A DNA stretch of 64,000 nt from Streptomyces violens (GCF_000717745.1 NZ_JOBH01000014.1:210532-274531); one strand, 5' to 3'; counted from the first letter of the stretch, positions 8,565 through 18,609 are shown. Numbers and translations are program-made. Notes: generated from the sequence alone by a model not told the origin.

Positions 8565-11414
8565 GTGGACGAGTACGCGGGGCGAGTGCTCGCCGAGCGC
8601 TACCGCCTTCCTGTGCCGCCGCCGGACGCTCCCGAGCCGGTCCTGACCCGCGCGCTGGACACGCGCAGCGGGCAGGAGGTGCTGGTCCGTCAGGTGCCGC
8701 TCCCGGAGGTCGTGGACGCGGAGCTGGTCGACGAGTACGACATGGGCGCCGGTCGCCGTGGGCGCCGTACGGGGGCCGGTTCCGGGTCCGGCCCCGGCTC
8801 CGGTGGGGGCTCGCGGGCCGACCGCGATCCGTCCGATCCCGTGGTGCGGCGCGCCCTGGAGGCCGCGACGGCCGCCGCGCGCGTCCCTGACCATCCCCGG
8901 CTCGACCAGGTTTTCGACGTCTTCGCGCAGGACGGCAGCCTGTGGATCGTCAGCGAACGGGTCCCGGCCCGGCCGCTGTCGGCGCTGCTCGCCGACCGCA
9001 CGCTGTCCCCGCACCGCGCGGCGGAGATCGCCGCCGACATCCTCACCGCACTGCGCACGCTGCACGCGCACGGCTGGACGCACCGCAACATCACCCCGCG
9101 CACGGTCCTGGTCTGCGACGACGGCCGCGTAGTCCTCACCGGCCTGGCCGCCGGCGCCGCGGAGGAGGCCCTGTGCGGCTACGACCCGGTCCCCCGAGAG
9201 GCGGAGCCGCCCCCGGGGGCGGTACGCCCGGGAGTTGTACGGGAGTGGCGTGCGGGGGGAGGGGGCGCGCCGGGTGGAGCTGTGGGCGGTACGGCTGCGC
9301 CTGGTGGGGCTGTTCCCGGTGGGACTGTTTCTGGTGGGGCTGCGCGTGGTGGTTCTTCTGGGGTGCCCGGGGCGCGTAGGCCTTCGGAGGTGGGGCCGCG
9401 AGTGTCTGCTGCGTCCGGCGGGGGACGCGGGGGCGTGACGCAGGCGGTGCCGGGGCCTTCTGGGGGGCCGGAGCGCGGTGACTCGGGGCGCGGCGGCCTG
9501 AGCGCCGGTGCGGCCGAGGACGATCCGCGGCGGGCGCGTGCCGGGGCAATCGCCGCGTACCGGGCGGGCGCCCGGGCCGCGGCGGCGCGCACGGCCGGTC
9601 CGGGGAACCGTTCCGCCTTGCCTCCGGGACCTCCTGGTGTACCGGGTCGCCCCGGCTCGCCTCAGGGGCAGCCCGCCGCAACGCAGGACCGCCCCGCCGT
9701 ACCGCCGGGCCCTCCGGGCGTACCGCCGGGGCCTTCGGGTGCAGCGCACCAGGGCTCTTCGGGCGCGCCGCACCAGGGGCAGCCCGGTGCCGCGCCGCAG
9801 CAAGGGCCCGCCGCCCCGCCCGCTCCCCGGCAGCCGGCCGCGCCGGGCAGTGCCGCGTACGGAGGCGGGCTGCCGGGCCCGGTGCGCAGGCCGCAGGGCG
9901 GCACGTACGCGCTGCCGACCGGCCCGCAGAACCGTCCCACGGGCGCGGCCGTCCCGCCCGGGCCGGGTGACCGGCCCGCCGGTGCGGCGGCCGGCGTGCA
10001 GGGAGTGCCGGGCACCGGCGTGGACCCCGGCGTGGCGCCGGGCAACGCGCTGGCCGCCGAGCGCGCGCGCCAGGCGCGGATCACCATGGTCGGCGCGGTC
10101 ACCGAGCGCTGGGCGCCCGAACAGGCCGGCCCCGTCCACGCGAACTGGCAGCTCGCGCCGCCCGTCGGCCCGGCCGCCGACCTCTGGGCGCTCGGCGCCC
10201 TGCTCTTCCGCAGCGTGCAGGGCCACGCCCCGTACCCGGAGGAGAGCGCCGCCGAACTGGTCCAACTGGTGTGCGCCCGCCCGCCCGCGCACGCGGAGGA
10301 GTGCGGCGCGCTGCGCCCGGTGGTGGAGTCGCTGCTGCGCCAGGACCCCACCGAACGCCCCGACTTCGAGGAGCTGCGCGGCTGGCTGCGCTCCCTCGTA
10401 CGCGCGGCACCGGAGCCGGAGGCCGGCCGCGCGGTCGTGACCGTACCGGCCCTGGAGCGGGGCACCGACCCGCGCCGGCTGCCGATCGTGCGCCGCCGCG
10501 GCGAGCTCGTACGGCGCGGCCGGCACAAGAAGCCACGCCCGCGCCGGGAGCGCCCGCACGGGACCGCGGCACCCACAGCACACGCCGCCCCGCCGCCCCC
10601 GGCGCGCCCCACAGCACCACCGCGCGCCCACGACGGCGCACGCGCCCACGACCACGACCGCCCGCGGCAGCGCCAGCCGCGGCCGAGCCGCGTCCGGACG
10701 CCCCGCGACCGGACGCCCCGCGGCGGCCCCCGCCGGCTCGGCATGCTGCTGCTCGGCCTCGTGCTGCTGCTGGTCGTCGGCGCGGTGGTGGTCGCCGCGG
10801 TGTTCCTGCCCGAGAACGGCACGGACCCGGACGGCTCGGGGAACGCGCGGAGCAGCGTGCCCAGCGGTAGCGAGACCGGCCCGCCCGCGCCCGACCCGGC
10901 GCAGTCGCAGCCGGACGGCGCGGACCCGACCGGCACGCACCCCCGGACCACCGCACCGGACGGCCTGGCCGACGGCTTCGAGATGCGCGACGACCCCGAG
11001 GGCTTCCGGATCGCCGTGCACGAGGGCTGGCAGCGGCACGCCAAGAACGCCGAGGGCCAGGTGCGCTACACCAAGGGCGCCTTCACGCTGCTGGTGGTGC
11101 CGGGCCGGGACAGCGCGAAGCGGTTCGGCTCCGACCCGATGGCGTACCAGCGGGACAAGGAGGCCGAGCTGGCGCCGTTCCGCGACGCGAACTGGACCTC
11201 GACCTCGGGGCTGCGGCGCACGGACGTCGGCCGGACGGCCATGGCGGAGGGCACCTTCACCTGGGGCGAGGACAGCGGCTCCGCGACGTACGCGCGCAAC
11301 ATGGCGCTCCTGAAGGGCGGCCGCTACCACCTCGTCCTGGTCATCGGCCCGGACCGCGACCGGGCCGAGGTGGACCGCCTCTACGAACAGGCGTCGGCGT
11401 CCTTCCGCCCCTGA
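8565..11414 (+). CDS. Membrane pseudokinase with a long Pro/Gly-rich insertion
   Basis: This 949-residue protein has a kinase fold whose catalytic residues are all replaced. The glycine loop is missing (RYRLPVPPPDAPEP), the ATP-binding Lys position reads VLVRQVP, HRD reads HRN (173-175) and DFG reads TGL (192-194). The kinase domain is split: a Pro/Gly/Ala-rich insertion of roughly 290 residues (about 215-505) separates the catalytic-loop half from the C-lobe half (GPAADLWALGALLF, then DPTERPDFEELRGWL). A single membrane helix lies at about 725-749, with an outer domain resembling that of the upstream active kinase (FRIAVHEGWQRH). It probably works as a scaffold or allosteric partner. GTG at 8565 follows GGGGAGG. 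Its 3' end overlaps the convergent acyl-CoA synthetase gene by 34 bp. Confidence 0.85.
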   Translation: MDEYAGRVLAERYRLPVPPPDAPEPVLTRALDTRSGQEVLVRQVPLPEVVDAELVDEYDMGAGRRGRRTGAGSGSGPGSGGGSRADRDPSDPVVRRALEAATAAARVPDHPRLDQVFDVFAQDGSLWIVSERVPARPLSALLADRTLSPHRAAEIAADILTALRTLHAHGWTHRNITPRTVLVCDDGRVVLTGLAAGAAEEALCGYDPVPREAEPPPGAVRPGVVREWRAGGGGAPGGAVGGTAAPGGAVPGGTVSGGAARGGSSGVPGARRPSEVGPRVSAASGGGRGGVTQAVPGPSGGPERGDSGRGGLSAGAAEDDPRRARAGAIAAYRAGARAAAARTAGPGNRSALPPGPPGVPGRPGSPQGQPAATQDRPAVPPGPPGVPPGPSGAAHQGSSGAPHQGQPGAAPQQGPAAPPAPRQPAAPGSAAYGGGLPGPVRRPQGGTYALPTGPQNRPTGAAVPPGPGDRPAGAAAGVQGVPGTGVDPGVAPGNALAAERARQARITMVGAVTERWAPEQAGPVHANWQLAPPVGPAADLWALGALLFRSVQGHAPYPEESAAELVQLVCARPPAHAEECGALRPVVESLLRQDPTERPDFEELRGWLRSLVRAAPEPEAGRAVVTVPALERGTDPRRLPIVRRRGELVRRGRHKKPRPRRERPHGTAAPTAHAAPPPPARPTAPPRAHDGARAHDHDRPRQRQPRPSRVRTPRDRTPRGGPRRLGMLLLGLVLLLVVGAVVVAAVFLPENGTDPDGSGNARSSVPSGSETGPPAPDPAQSQPDGADPTGTHPRTTAPDGLADGFEMRDDPEGFRIAVHEGWQRHAKNAEGQVRYTKGAFTLLVVPGRDSAKRFGSDPMAYQRDKEAELAPFRDANWTSTSGLRRTDVGRTAMAEGTFTWGEDSGSATYARNMALLKGGRYHLVLVIGPDRDRAEVDRLYEQASASFRP

Positions 11415-12952
11415 GCGCCGGGACCGGTGCAGGCGACGCCGCGCGCGCCCGGCGCGAACCGGGCGCGCAGCTCACCCTTGAGCACCTTGCGCAGCGTCGC
11501 GCCCCGGGGGAGCGCGTCCACCACCTCCACCCGTTCGGGCACCTTGTGCGGCGCCAGCCCGCGCTCTCGTAGCCACGCGCCCAGCGCCTCCGCCGTTACC
11601 GGGGGCGCGCCGTCCCGCTGTTCCACCACCGCGCACACCAGTTCCCCGCGCGCGGCGTCCGGAAGCCCGATGACAGCGGCGTCCCGGACGTCCGGATGCA
11701 GAGAGAGCAGGTCCTCGATCTCTTTGGCCGAGACGTTCTCGCCCTTACGGATGATGATGTCCTTCAGCCGCCCGGTGACGACGAGCCGCCCCTCGGGGGT
11801 GAGGCGCCCGAGGTCCCCGGTGGGCAGGAACCCGTCGGCGTCGAACGGGTCCGGCTCGCCGAGGTACCCCTGGCACACGGCGGGGCCGCGCAGCCGTATC
11901 TCGCCGTCCGCGCCGATGCGGATCTCCATGCCGGCCGGCGGGCGGCCGTCGGCCGTGGCCAGGTCCGCGTCGCTGTCCAGCGGATCGCCCATGGTCACCA
12001 TCGGGGCCTCGGTCAGCGCGTACCCGTGGGTGAGGGCGCAGCCCAGCTCGCGGACCACCTCGTAGTACAGCCCGGGAGGTTTGGGCGCGCCGCCGCCCGC
12101 CAACAGACGCAGGTCGGGCAGGAGCGGCCCGGAGCCGGCCTGCCGCCGCTGTTCGGCGAGGAAGAGCTGGTAGAAGGCGGTGGAGCCGCCCGCGATGGTG
12201 ACGCCGTGCCGGCGGTACGCGCTCAGCGCTTCGGGCAGCGCGAAGTGTTCGAAGAGGACGGCCGGGATGCCGTGCCGCAGCAGCATGACGGTGTAATCGG
12301 GGCCCGCGACATGCGCGTACGGGAACGCCATCGAGCCCACGTCGCGCGCGTCCACGCGCAGCGCGCGCCCGAGGTCGGTGCCCGCGGTGAGCAGCGCCCG
12401 GTCGCAGTGCAGGACGCCCTTGGGGCCCGCGGTGGTGCCCGAGGTCCAGTAGATCCAGCGGGTCTCCCCGGGGTCGGCGGGCGGCGGCGGCAGGCTGCCG
12501 GGGCCGCCGTCGGGCAGCGTGGCGTACGCGTCGAGGACCGTGAGCGGGCCGGGGAGCCGGGCGGCGATCCGATGGCCCATGGCGGTGTGGTCGAAGCCGC
12601 GCCAGGTACCGGGCGTGAGGAAGAACTCCGCTTCGGTGCGGCGCAGTACGTGTGCCACCTCGTGGTCGCGGTAGAGCGGGACGACCGGGCTCTGTACCGC
12701 GCCGAGCCTGCCCAGGGCGAGGGTGAGCAGAACCGTTTCGATCCGGGTCGGCAGCTGCCAGACGACCCGGGTGCCGGCGCGCACGCCCCGCGCGTGCAGT
12801 CCGGCCGCGACCCGTTCCGCGCGGGCGCGCAGCGCGCCGAAGCCGATGCGTACCTCGTCTTCCGGTGTGTCCCCCGCCTGTATGAGCGCGGTGGCATCCG
12901 GAGTGCGGTCGGCACGGTCCGCGACCAGTCCCCACAGGGTCTCGCTCGCCAT
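11381..12952 (-). CDS. AMP-forming acyl-CoA synthetase
   Basis: Activates a carboxylic acid to its CoA thioester through an acyl-adenylate; the acid is not known. The 523-residue protein shows the P-loop YWTSGTTAGPKGVLH, the GYALTEAP core motif, TGDLGRL and GRLKDIIIRKGENVSAKEIED, and near the C-terminus RGATLRKVLKGELR, which carries the adenylation Lys. It is closely related to the acyl-CoA synthetase at 49135-50730. ATG at 12952 is preceded by GGAGG at 4-5 nt. A CTGAC-N5-ATCAG operator lies 22 nt upstream (12975-12989), placing the gene in the palindrome regulon and divergent from the amidohydrolase operon. The C-terminal 20 or so residues are poorly conserved and overlap the pseudokinase gene. 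Confidence 0.9.
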   Translation of the reverse strand: MASETLWGLVADRADRTPDATALIQAGDTPEDEVRIGFGALRARAERVAAGLHARGVRAGTRVVWQLPTRIETVLLTLALGRLGAVQSPVVPLYRDHEVAHVLRRTEAEFFLTPGTWRGFDHTAMGHRIAARLPGPLTVLDAYATLPDGGPGSLPPPPADPGETRWIYWTSGTTAGPKGVLHCDRALLTAGTDLGRALRVDARDVGSMAFPYAHVAGPDYTVMLLRHGIPAVLFEHFALPEALSAYRRHGVTIAGGSTAFYQLFLAEQRRQAGSGPLLPDLRLLAGGGAPKPPGLYYEVVRELGCALTHGYALTEAPMVTMGDPLDSDADLATADGRPPAGMEIRIGADGEIRLRGPAVCQGYLGEPDPFDADGFLPTGDLGRLTPEGRLVVTGRLKDIIIRKGENVSAKEIEDLLSLHPDVRDAAVIGLPDAARGELVCAVVEQRDGAPPVTAEALGAWLRERGLAPHKVPERVEVVDALPRGATLRKVLKGELRARFAPGARGVACTGPGAQGRKDADACS

Positions 12953-12974
12953 ACGTCCTCCGTGGTCCACAGAA

Positions 12975-12989
12975 CTGACGGGCCATCAG
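12975..12989. promoter_or_regulatory. CTGAC-N5-GTCAG operator, acyl-CoA synthetase side
   Basis: CTGACGGGCCATCAG, one mismatch in the right arm, flanked by AA and GGT. It lies 22 nt before the ATG of the minus-strand acyl-CoA synthetase gene. Confidence 0.8.
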
Positions 12990-13058
12990 GTAACCACCGG
13001 AGCGTAGAGGTGTGTGCCTTGTCGGTCCAGGGGGCGGGGGCTAGCCTGCGTCCAGGAA

Positions 13059-13073
13059 CTGACTACCCGTCAG
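13059..13073. promoter_or_regulatory. CTGAC-N5-GTCAG operator, amidohydrolase side
   Basis: CTGACTACCCGTCAG has perfect 5-bp arms. It is 24 nt before the ATG at 13098 and 84 bp from the operator serving the divergent gene, so each divergent promoter has its own site. Confidence 0.82.
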
Positions 13074-13097
13074 GTGATGAGGGGACAGGGGACTCCC

Positions 13098-14288
13098 ATG
13101 GAGCTACCGCGCATCATCAGCGTCGACGACCACGTGATCGAGCCCGCGCACCTCTTCGAGACCTGGCTGCCGGCGAAGTACCGGGACCGCGGGCCCAGGC
13201 CGCTGACCGCCGGCATCGGCGAGCTGGCGTACGTGGGCGGCAAGTACGTCATCACCATGGACCCGGACGGCCCGCCCACCGACTGGTGGATCTACGAGGA
13301 CCTGAAGTTCCCGTACAAGCGCAACATCGCCGCCGTCGGCTTCGACCGTGACGAGATGACGCTGGAGGGCATCACCCGCGCGCAGATGCGCCCCGGCTGC
13401 TGGGACCCGGCCGAGCGCCTGAAGGACATGGACCTCAACCACGTCGAGGCGTCCCTCTGCTTCCCGACCTTCCCCCGTTTCTGCGGCCAGACCTTTGCGG
13501 AGGCGCACGACAAGGAGGTCGCGCTGGCGTGCGTGCGGGCGTACAACGACTGGATGGTCGAGGAGTGGTGCGGCGACAGCGGCGGCCGGCTGATCCCGTT
13601 GTGCATCGTGCCCCTCTGGGACATCGACCTCGCCGTCCAAGAGGTGCGGCGCAACGCCGCTCGTGGAGTGCGGGCCGTGACGTTCAGCGAGATCCCCACG
13701 TACCTCGGACTGCCCTCCATCCACAGCGGCTACTGGGATCCCTTCTTCGCGGTCTGCGAGGAGACCGGCACGGTCGTCAACATGCACATCGGGTCCAGCT
13801 CCCAGATGCCGGCCGCGTCCCCCGATGCGCCGCCCGCCGTGCAGGCCGCCCTCTCGTTCAACAATGCGATGGCCTCGATGATGGACTTCTTGTTCAGCGG
13901 CGTCCTGGTGAAATTCCCGCAGCTCAAACTCGCGTACAGCGAGGGACAGATGGGTTGGATCCCGTACGCGCTCGAACGGGCCGACGACGTGTGGGAGGAG
14001 CACCGGGCCTGGGGCGGGGTGCGCGACCTGATCCCCGAGCCGCCCTCGACGTACTACTACCGGCAGATCTTCTGCTGCTTCTTCCGGGACAAGCACGGCG
14101 TCGCCTCCTTGGACGCGGTCGGTCGGGACAACGCCACCTTCGAGACGGACTACCCGCACGTGGACTCGACCTTCCCGCACACCAAGGAGGTCGCGCTCGA
14201 CCACGTGAAGGGACTGGACGAGGAGACCGTGTACAAGCTGATGCGGGGCAACGCGATACGGATGCTCGGCCTCGCCCTGGACTCGTGA
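13098..14288 (+). CDS. Amidohydrolase family 2 (metal-dependent TIM-barrel hydrolase or decarboxylase)
   Basis: A 396-residue Amidohydro_2 protein, the family of ACMSD and gamma-resorcylate decarboxylase. It opens with RIISVDDHVIEP, where DxH replaces the usual N-terminal HxH metal motif; later likely metal or substrate residues are in NMHIGSSS and FETDYPHVDST. Members open amide or lactone bonds or decarboxylate aromatic acids; the sequence does not settle which. It is a close paralogue of the product of 54601-55881. ATG at 13098 follows AGGGGA at 5 nt. It starts an apparent operon with two acyl-CoA dehydrogenases (gaps of 7 and 2 nt), under the operator at 13059-13073, which ties it to a CoA-dependent degradation route. 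Confidence 0.88.
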   Translation: MELPRIISVDDHVIEPAHLFETWLPAKYRDRGPRPLTAGIGELAYVGGKYVITMDPDGPPTDWWIYEDLKFPYKRNIAAVGFDRDEMTLEGITRAQMRPGCWDPAERLKDMDLNHVEASLCFPTFPRFCGQTFAEAHDKEVALACVRAYNDWMVEEWCGDSGGRLIPLCIVPLWDIDLAVQEVRRNAARGVRAVTFSEIPTYLGLPSIHSGYWDPFFAVCEETGTVVNMHIGSSSQMPAASPDAPPAVQAALSFNNAMASMMDFLFSGVLVKFPQLKLAYSEGQMGWIPYALERADDVWEEHRAWGGVRDLIPEPPSTYYYRQIFCCFFRDKHGVASLDAVGRDNATFETDYPHVDSTFPHTKEVALDHVKGLDEETVYKLMRGNAIRMLGLALDS

Positions 14289-14295
14289 GGCCCCG

Positions 14296-15450
<1,155 letters not shown>

Positions 15451-15452
15451 CC

Positions 15453-16427
15453 GTGGACTTCCACCTCACCGACGACCAACGGGCGCTGCGCGCGGGCGTG
15501 CACGAACTGCTGGCCGGGCGCTTCCCCAGGGAGCGGCTGCGCGCGGCGGTGGACGCCTACGAGGCGGCGGACGGCGGACCTGTACTGGACCGTGCCCTGT
15601 GGCGCGAACTGGCGGACGCGGGCTTCTTCTCGCTGCTGCTGCCCGAGGCGGAGGGCGGCGCGGGGCTCGGGCTGCCCGAAGCGGTCCTGGTGCTGGAGGA
15701 GGCCGGGCGGGCGCTGCTGCCGGGGCCCCTGGTGGCCGGGGTGCTGCTGGCGGGCGCGGTGGACGGGGTGGCGGCCGGCGAGCGGGTCGCCGGGCTGTGC
15801 GACGCGGCGTCGGCCCCGGCCCTGTGGGAGCACCCGTCCGACTGTGACGAGGTCATCGTGGTGGCGGAGCACGCTGCGTACCGGTGTGCGCCCGACGGCC
15901 TGCGGACGGCCCCGGTGCGCTCGGTGGACCCGCTGACCCCGCTCGCCCGGCTCCTCGACGGCCCGTCCGGTGCGCCGTACGCGGCGGACGTGCCCCGGCT
16001 CCGCCGCGAGGCCGTACTGCTGACAGCCGCGCAGCAGCTGGGCGGCGCCGTAAAGGCCCTGGAGGCGGCAGTGGCGTACGCGGGGCAGCGGGAGCAGTTC
16101 GGGGCCCCGATCGGCTCCTTCCAGGCCGTCAAGCACCTGTGTGCGCAGATGCTGGTACGGGTGGAGCTCGCCCGAAGTGCCGTTTATGCGGCCTCTGTCA
16201 CCGAAGATCCCGCCGAGGTGTCCGGTGCGAAGCTGCTCGCCGACGAGGCCGCCGTACGCAACGCCCGCGACTGCCTTCAGGTGCACGGCGGCATGGGATT
16301 CACCTGGGAGGCGGACGTGCACCTCCTCCTGAAGCGGGCCTGGCTGCGCGCGGAGAGCTGGCAGTCGGCGGCCGCGGGCGAGGAGGCGCTGGCGGCGGCG
16401 TTGGCCGACGGTCATATCGCTGTGTGA
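15453..16427 (+). CDS. Acyl-CoA dehydrogenase, small subunit of a pair
   Basis: A 324-residue acyl-CoA dehydrogenase relative, about 60 residues shorter than its neighbour. The N-terminal domain (FHLTDDQRALRAGVHELL) and the C-terminal helical domain (AYAGQREQFGAPIGSFQAVKH, then LQVHGGMGFTWE) are clear. The middle beta domain is reduced and lacks the FSEPDAGSD-type FAD motif. That asymmetry is what known heterotetrameric FadE pairs show, so I infer that it works only as a partner of the 14296-15450 product. GTG at 15453 lies 2 nt after the preceding stop, with the GAAGGGA ribosome site inside the upstream gene. It is last in the operon that starts at 13098. Confidence 0.9.
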   Translation: MDFHLTDDQRALRAGVHELLAGRFPRERLRAAVDAYEAADGGPVLDRALWRELADAGFFSLLLPEAEGGAGLGLPEAVLVLEEAGRALLPGPLVAGVLLAGAVDGVAAGERVAGLCDAASAPALWEHPSDCDEVIVVAEHAAYRCAPDGLRTAPVRSVDPLTPLARLLDGPSGAPYAADVPRLRREAVLLTAAQQLGGAVKALEAAVAYAGQREQFGAPIGSFQAVKHLCAQMLVRVELARSAVYAASVTEDPAEVSGAKLLADEAAVRNARDCLQVHGGMGFTWEADVHLLLKRAWLRAESWQSAAAGEEALAAALADGHIAV

Positions 16428-16841
16428 CGGCTGTTGAGCGGAATGTCGGACTCCGCACGGATGAGCGGTCACGCTGCGTCGATATCGGGTTGTGTCCTTC
16501 GCGTGACTCGTTACGCGGGGGAGTCGGTGCGGCGCTCGGGTACGCTCGCTCGGGTGCGAGTGGTTCTGAGGCGCAATCGGCCCGGCGTTGCCTGCGAGGC
16601 ACCTCCGGGGTACGGGATGCGTACCGCTCGCACCGGGCAGGGGCCCGCGAATCCCCTGCGTTCGACTCCCCGCATTGCGCGTCGCACAGTATGCAGCACG
16701 CATACTCCCTTCCGCTGGAATATGCCTGAAGCGCTTGTTGGGGTGACTGAACGTCAACCATGCTGTGCTTCGTCGGGATCACGCACCGTGATCCCGTGGA
16801 GGCGCGAGGCGATGTTTCCGCCGGTTCGGATGGTGTGAGCG
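16428..16841. other. 414-bp intergenic region with a 21-bp inverted repeat
   Basis: No gene here can be supported. An open frame from a TTG at 16434 to 16838 has no ribosome site and no recognisable protein. Notable is the perfect inverted repeat GGGATCACG-CAC-CGTGATCCC (16775-16795), 47 nt before the next start, which is operator-like. The catabolic palindrome is not present, so the following gene is probably outside that regulon. Confidence 0.5.
16775..16795. promoter_or_regulatory. Inverted repeat upstream of the anti-sigma-like gene
   Basis: Two perfect 9-bp arms with a 3-nt centre. The size and position suit a dimeric repressor site for the gene starting at 16842. The binding protein is unknown. 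Confidence 0.45.
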
Positions 16842-17324
16842 GTGCAGGTGCTTCAGGTGCAGTTGGAGGTGCGGCCCGACCCCGCTGAGGTGGGGCGGGC
16901 CCGCAGGTGGGCCCGGTCGCGGCTGGCCGGGTCCGGCATAGGGGCCGATGAGCCGCTGGCGGAGACGCTGATCCTGCTGGTCTCCGAGCTCGTCACCAAC
17001 GCCGTGGTGCACGCCGGCTCGCACGCCGAGCTGCGGCTGCGCTTCTCCGGTGCGGGGCCCGTGGTCGGGACGGTGCGCCTGGAGGTCGTGGACGGCAGCG
17101 CCCGCCCGCCGCGGCCGCGCCGTGCGGAGGGTGACGACACGAACGGCCGTGGCCTGGAGCTGGTCGACGGGCTGGCCGACCGCTGGGGCTGGCAGCCCGA
17201 AGGGCCGGGCAAGCGCATCTGGTGCGAGGTGGACCGTGGCCGGTCGCTGCTGATGGCCACCGGGGCCGAGCCGGGCGCACTGGGGGCGTACGAGCAGCCG
17301 TGTGCCGTCACAAACAGGATGTAA
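16842..17324 (+). CDS. RsbW-like ATP-binding protein (HATPase, anti-sigma/regulatory type)
   Basis: A 160-residue single-domain GHKL ATPase related to RsbW/SpoIIAB, the serine kinases and sigma-factor antagonists that are very numerous in Streptomyces. The N box ELVTNAVVHA lies near residues 49-58, and the nucleotide-lid glycine motif NGRGLELVDGLADRWGW near 104-120. No sigma factor or antagonist gene adjoins it, so its partner is unknown. GTG at 16842 was taken as the start because it gives the family N-terminus; the ribosome site is weak. It looks like an unrelated gene lying between units of the catabolic regulon. Confidence 0.82.
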   Translation: MQVLQVQLEVRPDPAEVGRARRWARSRLAGSGIGADEPLAETLILLVSELVTNAVVHAGSHAELRLRFSGAGPVVGTVRLEVVDGSARPPRPRRAEGDDTNGRGLELVDGLADRWGWQPEGPGKRIWCEVDRGRSLLMATGAEPGALGAYEQPCAVTNRM

Positions 17325-17576
17325 CGGAAATAGTCCAGACCAGGTGTTGACGTGACGTGGCACCTTGATCACGCTTGGGGCAGCGATTCGCCGCGAGGGG
17401 ACGCCGAGGGTACGGGGGAGACGCCCCCTTGGCGAGTGCGGGTCGCGCCCGGAGCCGGGTGGCGGTCCGCGGTGCCGCGCTCGGGGTGCGCATGAGCGCA
17501 CCGCCACCTTGGCCGGGCGGCCCTTCTGTGGGGCCGCTGTGGACGGCTCCCCGTGGAGAGCCGCTGTGGTCGGCTC

Positions 17577-18512
17577 CTAGAGCACCGCTACGGGGGCGAC
17601 CGGCGCCCCGGAGCCGCCGACGAACGGCTCCGCCACCGCCGAGAGCAGGAAGGCGTAGCGCCCCTCTGCGGCGCAGGCCGCCGACAGCTCCTCCAGGTTC
17701 CAGTTCTGACCCTGCAGCAGCCCCATCTCCACGAGGTGCAGCGCATGCACGGGCATCCACAGGTCCGTGATCTCCGGCGGGAAGATCTCGAAGGTGAGGG
17801 TGTCATTGGCGACCGCGGCGACGTCGCGGGCGTGGAACCACTCCGGAGTGCGGACCGACAGCCCTGGCGAGGGGAACGCGTATCCCTGCTTGTCGCCCGC
17901 CAGATAGCGCCGCAGCTGCCCGGTGCGTACGAGGACGACGTCACCGGCGCGTACGGCCGTGCCGGCCAGCTCCTCCGCGGCCTCCAGGTCCTCGGGGGTG
18001 ACCGCGTGCGCGCCGTCCAGCGGCCGGTCGCCGCCGCCGTCCCGCACGCGCGCCACGTCCAGCAGTACGCCGCGTGACAGGACCGGAGGGGCCTTCTCGA
18101 TGCCGAGCGCGGTCGCTCCGGCGTGCGCGGTGACGGCGGCGGCCGGGCGGCCGTTGTAGAGCTTCCCCGAGTGCGAGACGTGCGTGAGGCCGTCCCAGTG
18201 GGTGGCCGCCTGCAGGCCCATGGTCACCACGTCGTCGCTGGTCGCGATCGTGTCGGGGCCGAACATCTCGTGGTTGATCGCGACCATCGTGTGCAGTGGA
18301 TTGACCCGCCCCGGTATGGCGCCGGTCTGCACGCCGTCCTGCCGGAGCGGCAGCGCGAGCGGGATGCGCAGGCCGCTGCGCACGGTTGCCACGGCGGCGC
18401 GCACCACGTCCGCCGTAATCAGGTTCAGCGTGCCGATCTCGTCGTCCGGTCCCCACCGCCCCCAGTTGTTCACACGTCGGGCGATCTCGTGGAACTCCGG
18501 CGGCAGGGGCAT
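17577..18512 (-). CDS. Cyclase-family (kynurenine formamidase-like) metal-dependent hydrolase
   Basis: A 311-residue member of the cyclase family (PF04199), which includes kynurenine formamidase and isatin hydrolase; these cut amide or carbonyl bonds, often in cyclic compounds, with an Mn or Zn ion. The family signature HWDGLTHV (about residue 105) carries two metal-binding His and the Asp, and HALHLVEMGLLQGQNWNLEEL forms the C-terminal conserved block. ATG at 18512 follows GGAGG. The operator at 18573-18587 lies 60 nt upstream, shared with the divergent SDR gene, so this hydrolase is probably co-regulated with the pathway. It could open an oxidised ring. The substrate is unknown. Confidence 0.88.
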   Translation of the reverse strand: MPLPPEFHEIARRVNNWGRWGPDDEIGTLNLITADVVRAAVATVRSGLRIPLALPLRQDGVQTGAIPGRVNPLHTMVAINHEMFGPDTIATSDDVVTMGLQAATHWDGLTHVSHSGKLYNGRPAAAVTAHAGATALGIEKAPPVLSRGVLLDVARVRDGGGDRPLDGAHAVTPEDLEAAEELAGTAVRAGDVVLVRTGQLRRYLAGDKQGYAFPSPGLSVRTPEWFHARDVAAVANDTLTFEIFPPEITDLWMPVHALHLVEMGLLQGQNWNLEELSAACAAEGRYAFLLSAVAEPFVGGSGAPVAPVAVL

Positions 18513-18572
18513 GCGCCCTCCTCGGGGGATTCGGTCGTGGGGCTTGTCTTCGTACCGCGTCTGCCCAAAAAT

Positions 18573-18587
18573 CTAACGGTCCGTCAG
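18573..18587. promoter_or_regulatory. CTGAC-N5-GTCAG operator between cyclase and SDR genes
   Basis: CTAACGGTCCGTCAG has one mismatch in the left arm. It is 22 nt before the SDR start at 18610 and 60 nt from the divergent cyclase start, so one site may serve both. Confidence 0.75.
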
Positions 18588-18609
18588 AAACTGCGGGAAG
18601 GGGCGCGGC

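Noticed and set aside
8343..11330. Long minus-strand open frame opposite the pseudokinase
   Set aside because: Low-complexity Arg/Ala/Gly translation with no recognisable domain; the plus-strand kinase fold and membrane helix explain the region.
16640..16680. TTCGACTCC resembling a tRNA T-loop
   Set aside because: The flanking bases do not form the 5-bp T-stem and no acceptor or anticodon arm could be placed.
16434..16838. TTG-started 134-codon frame between the dehydrogenase pair and the RsbW-like gene
   Set aside because: No ribosome site, no recognisable protein, and it contains the perfect inverted repeat; not enough to call a gene.
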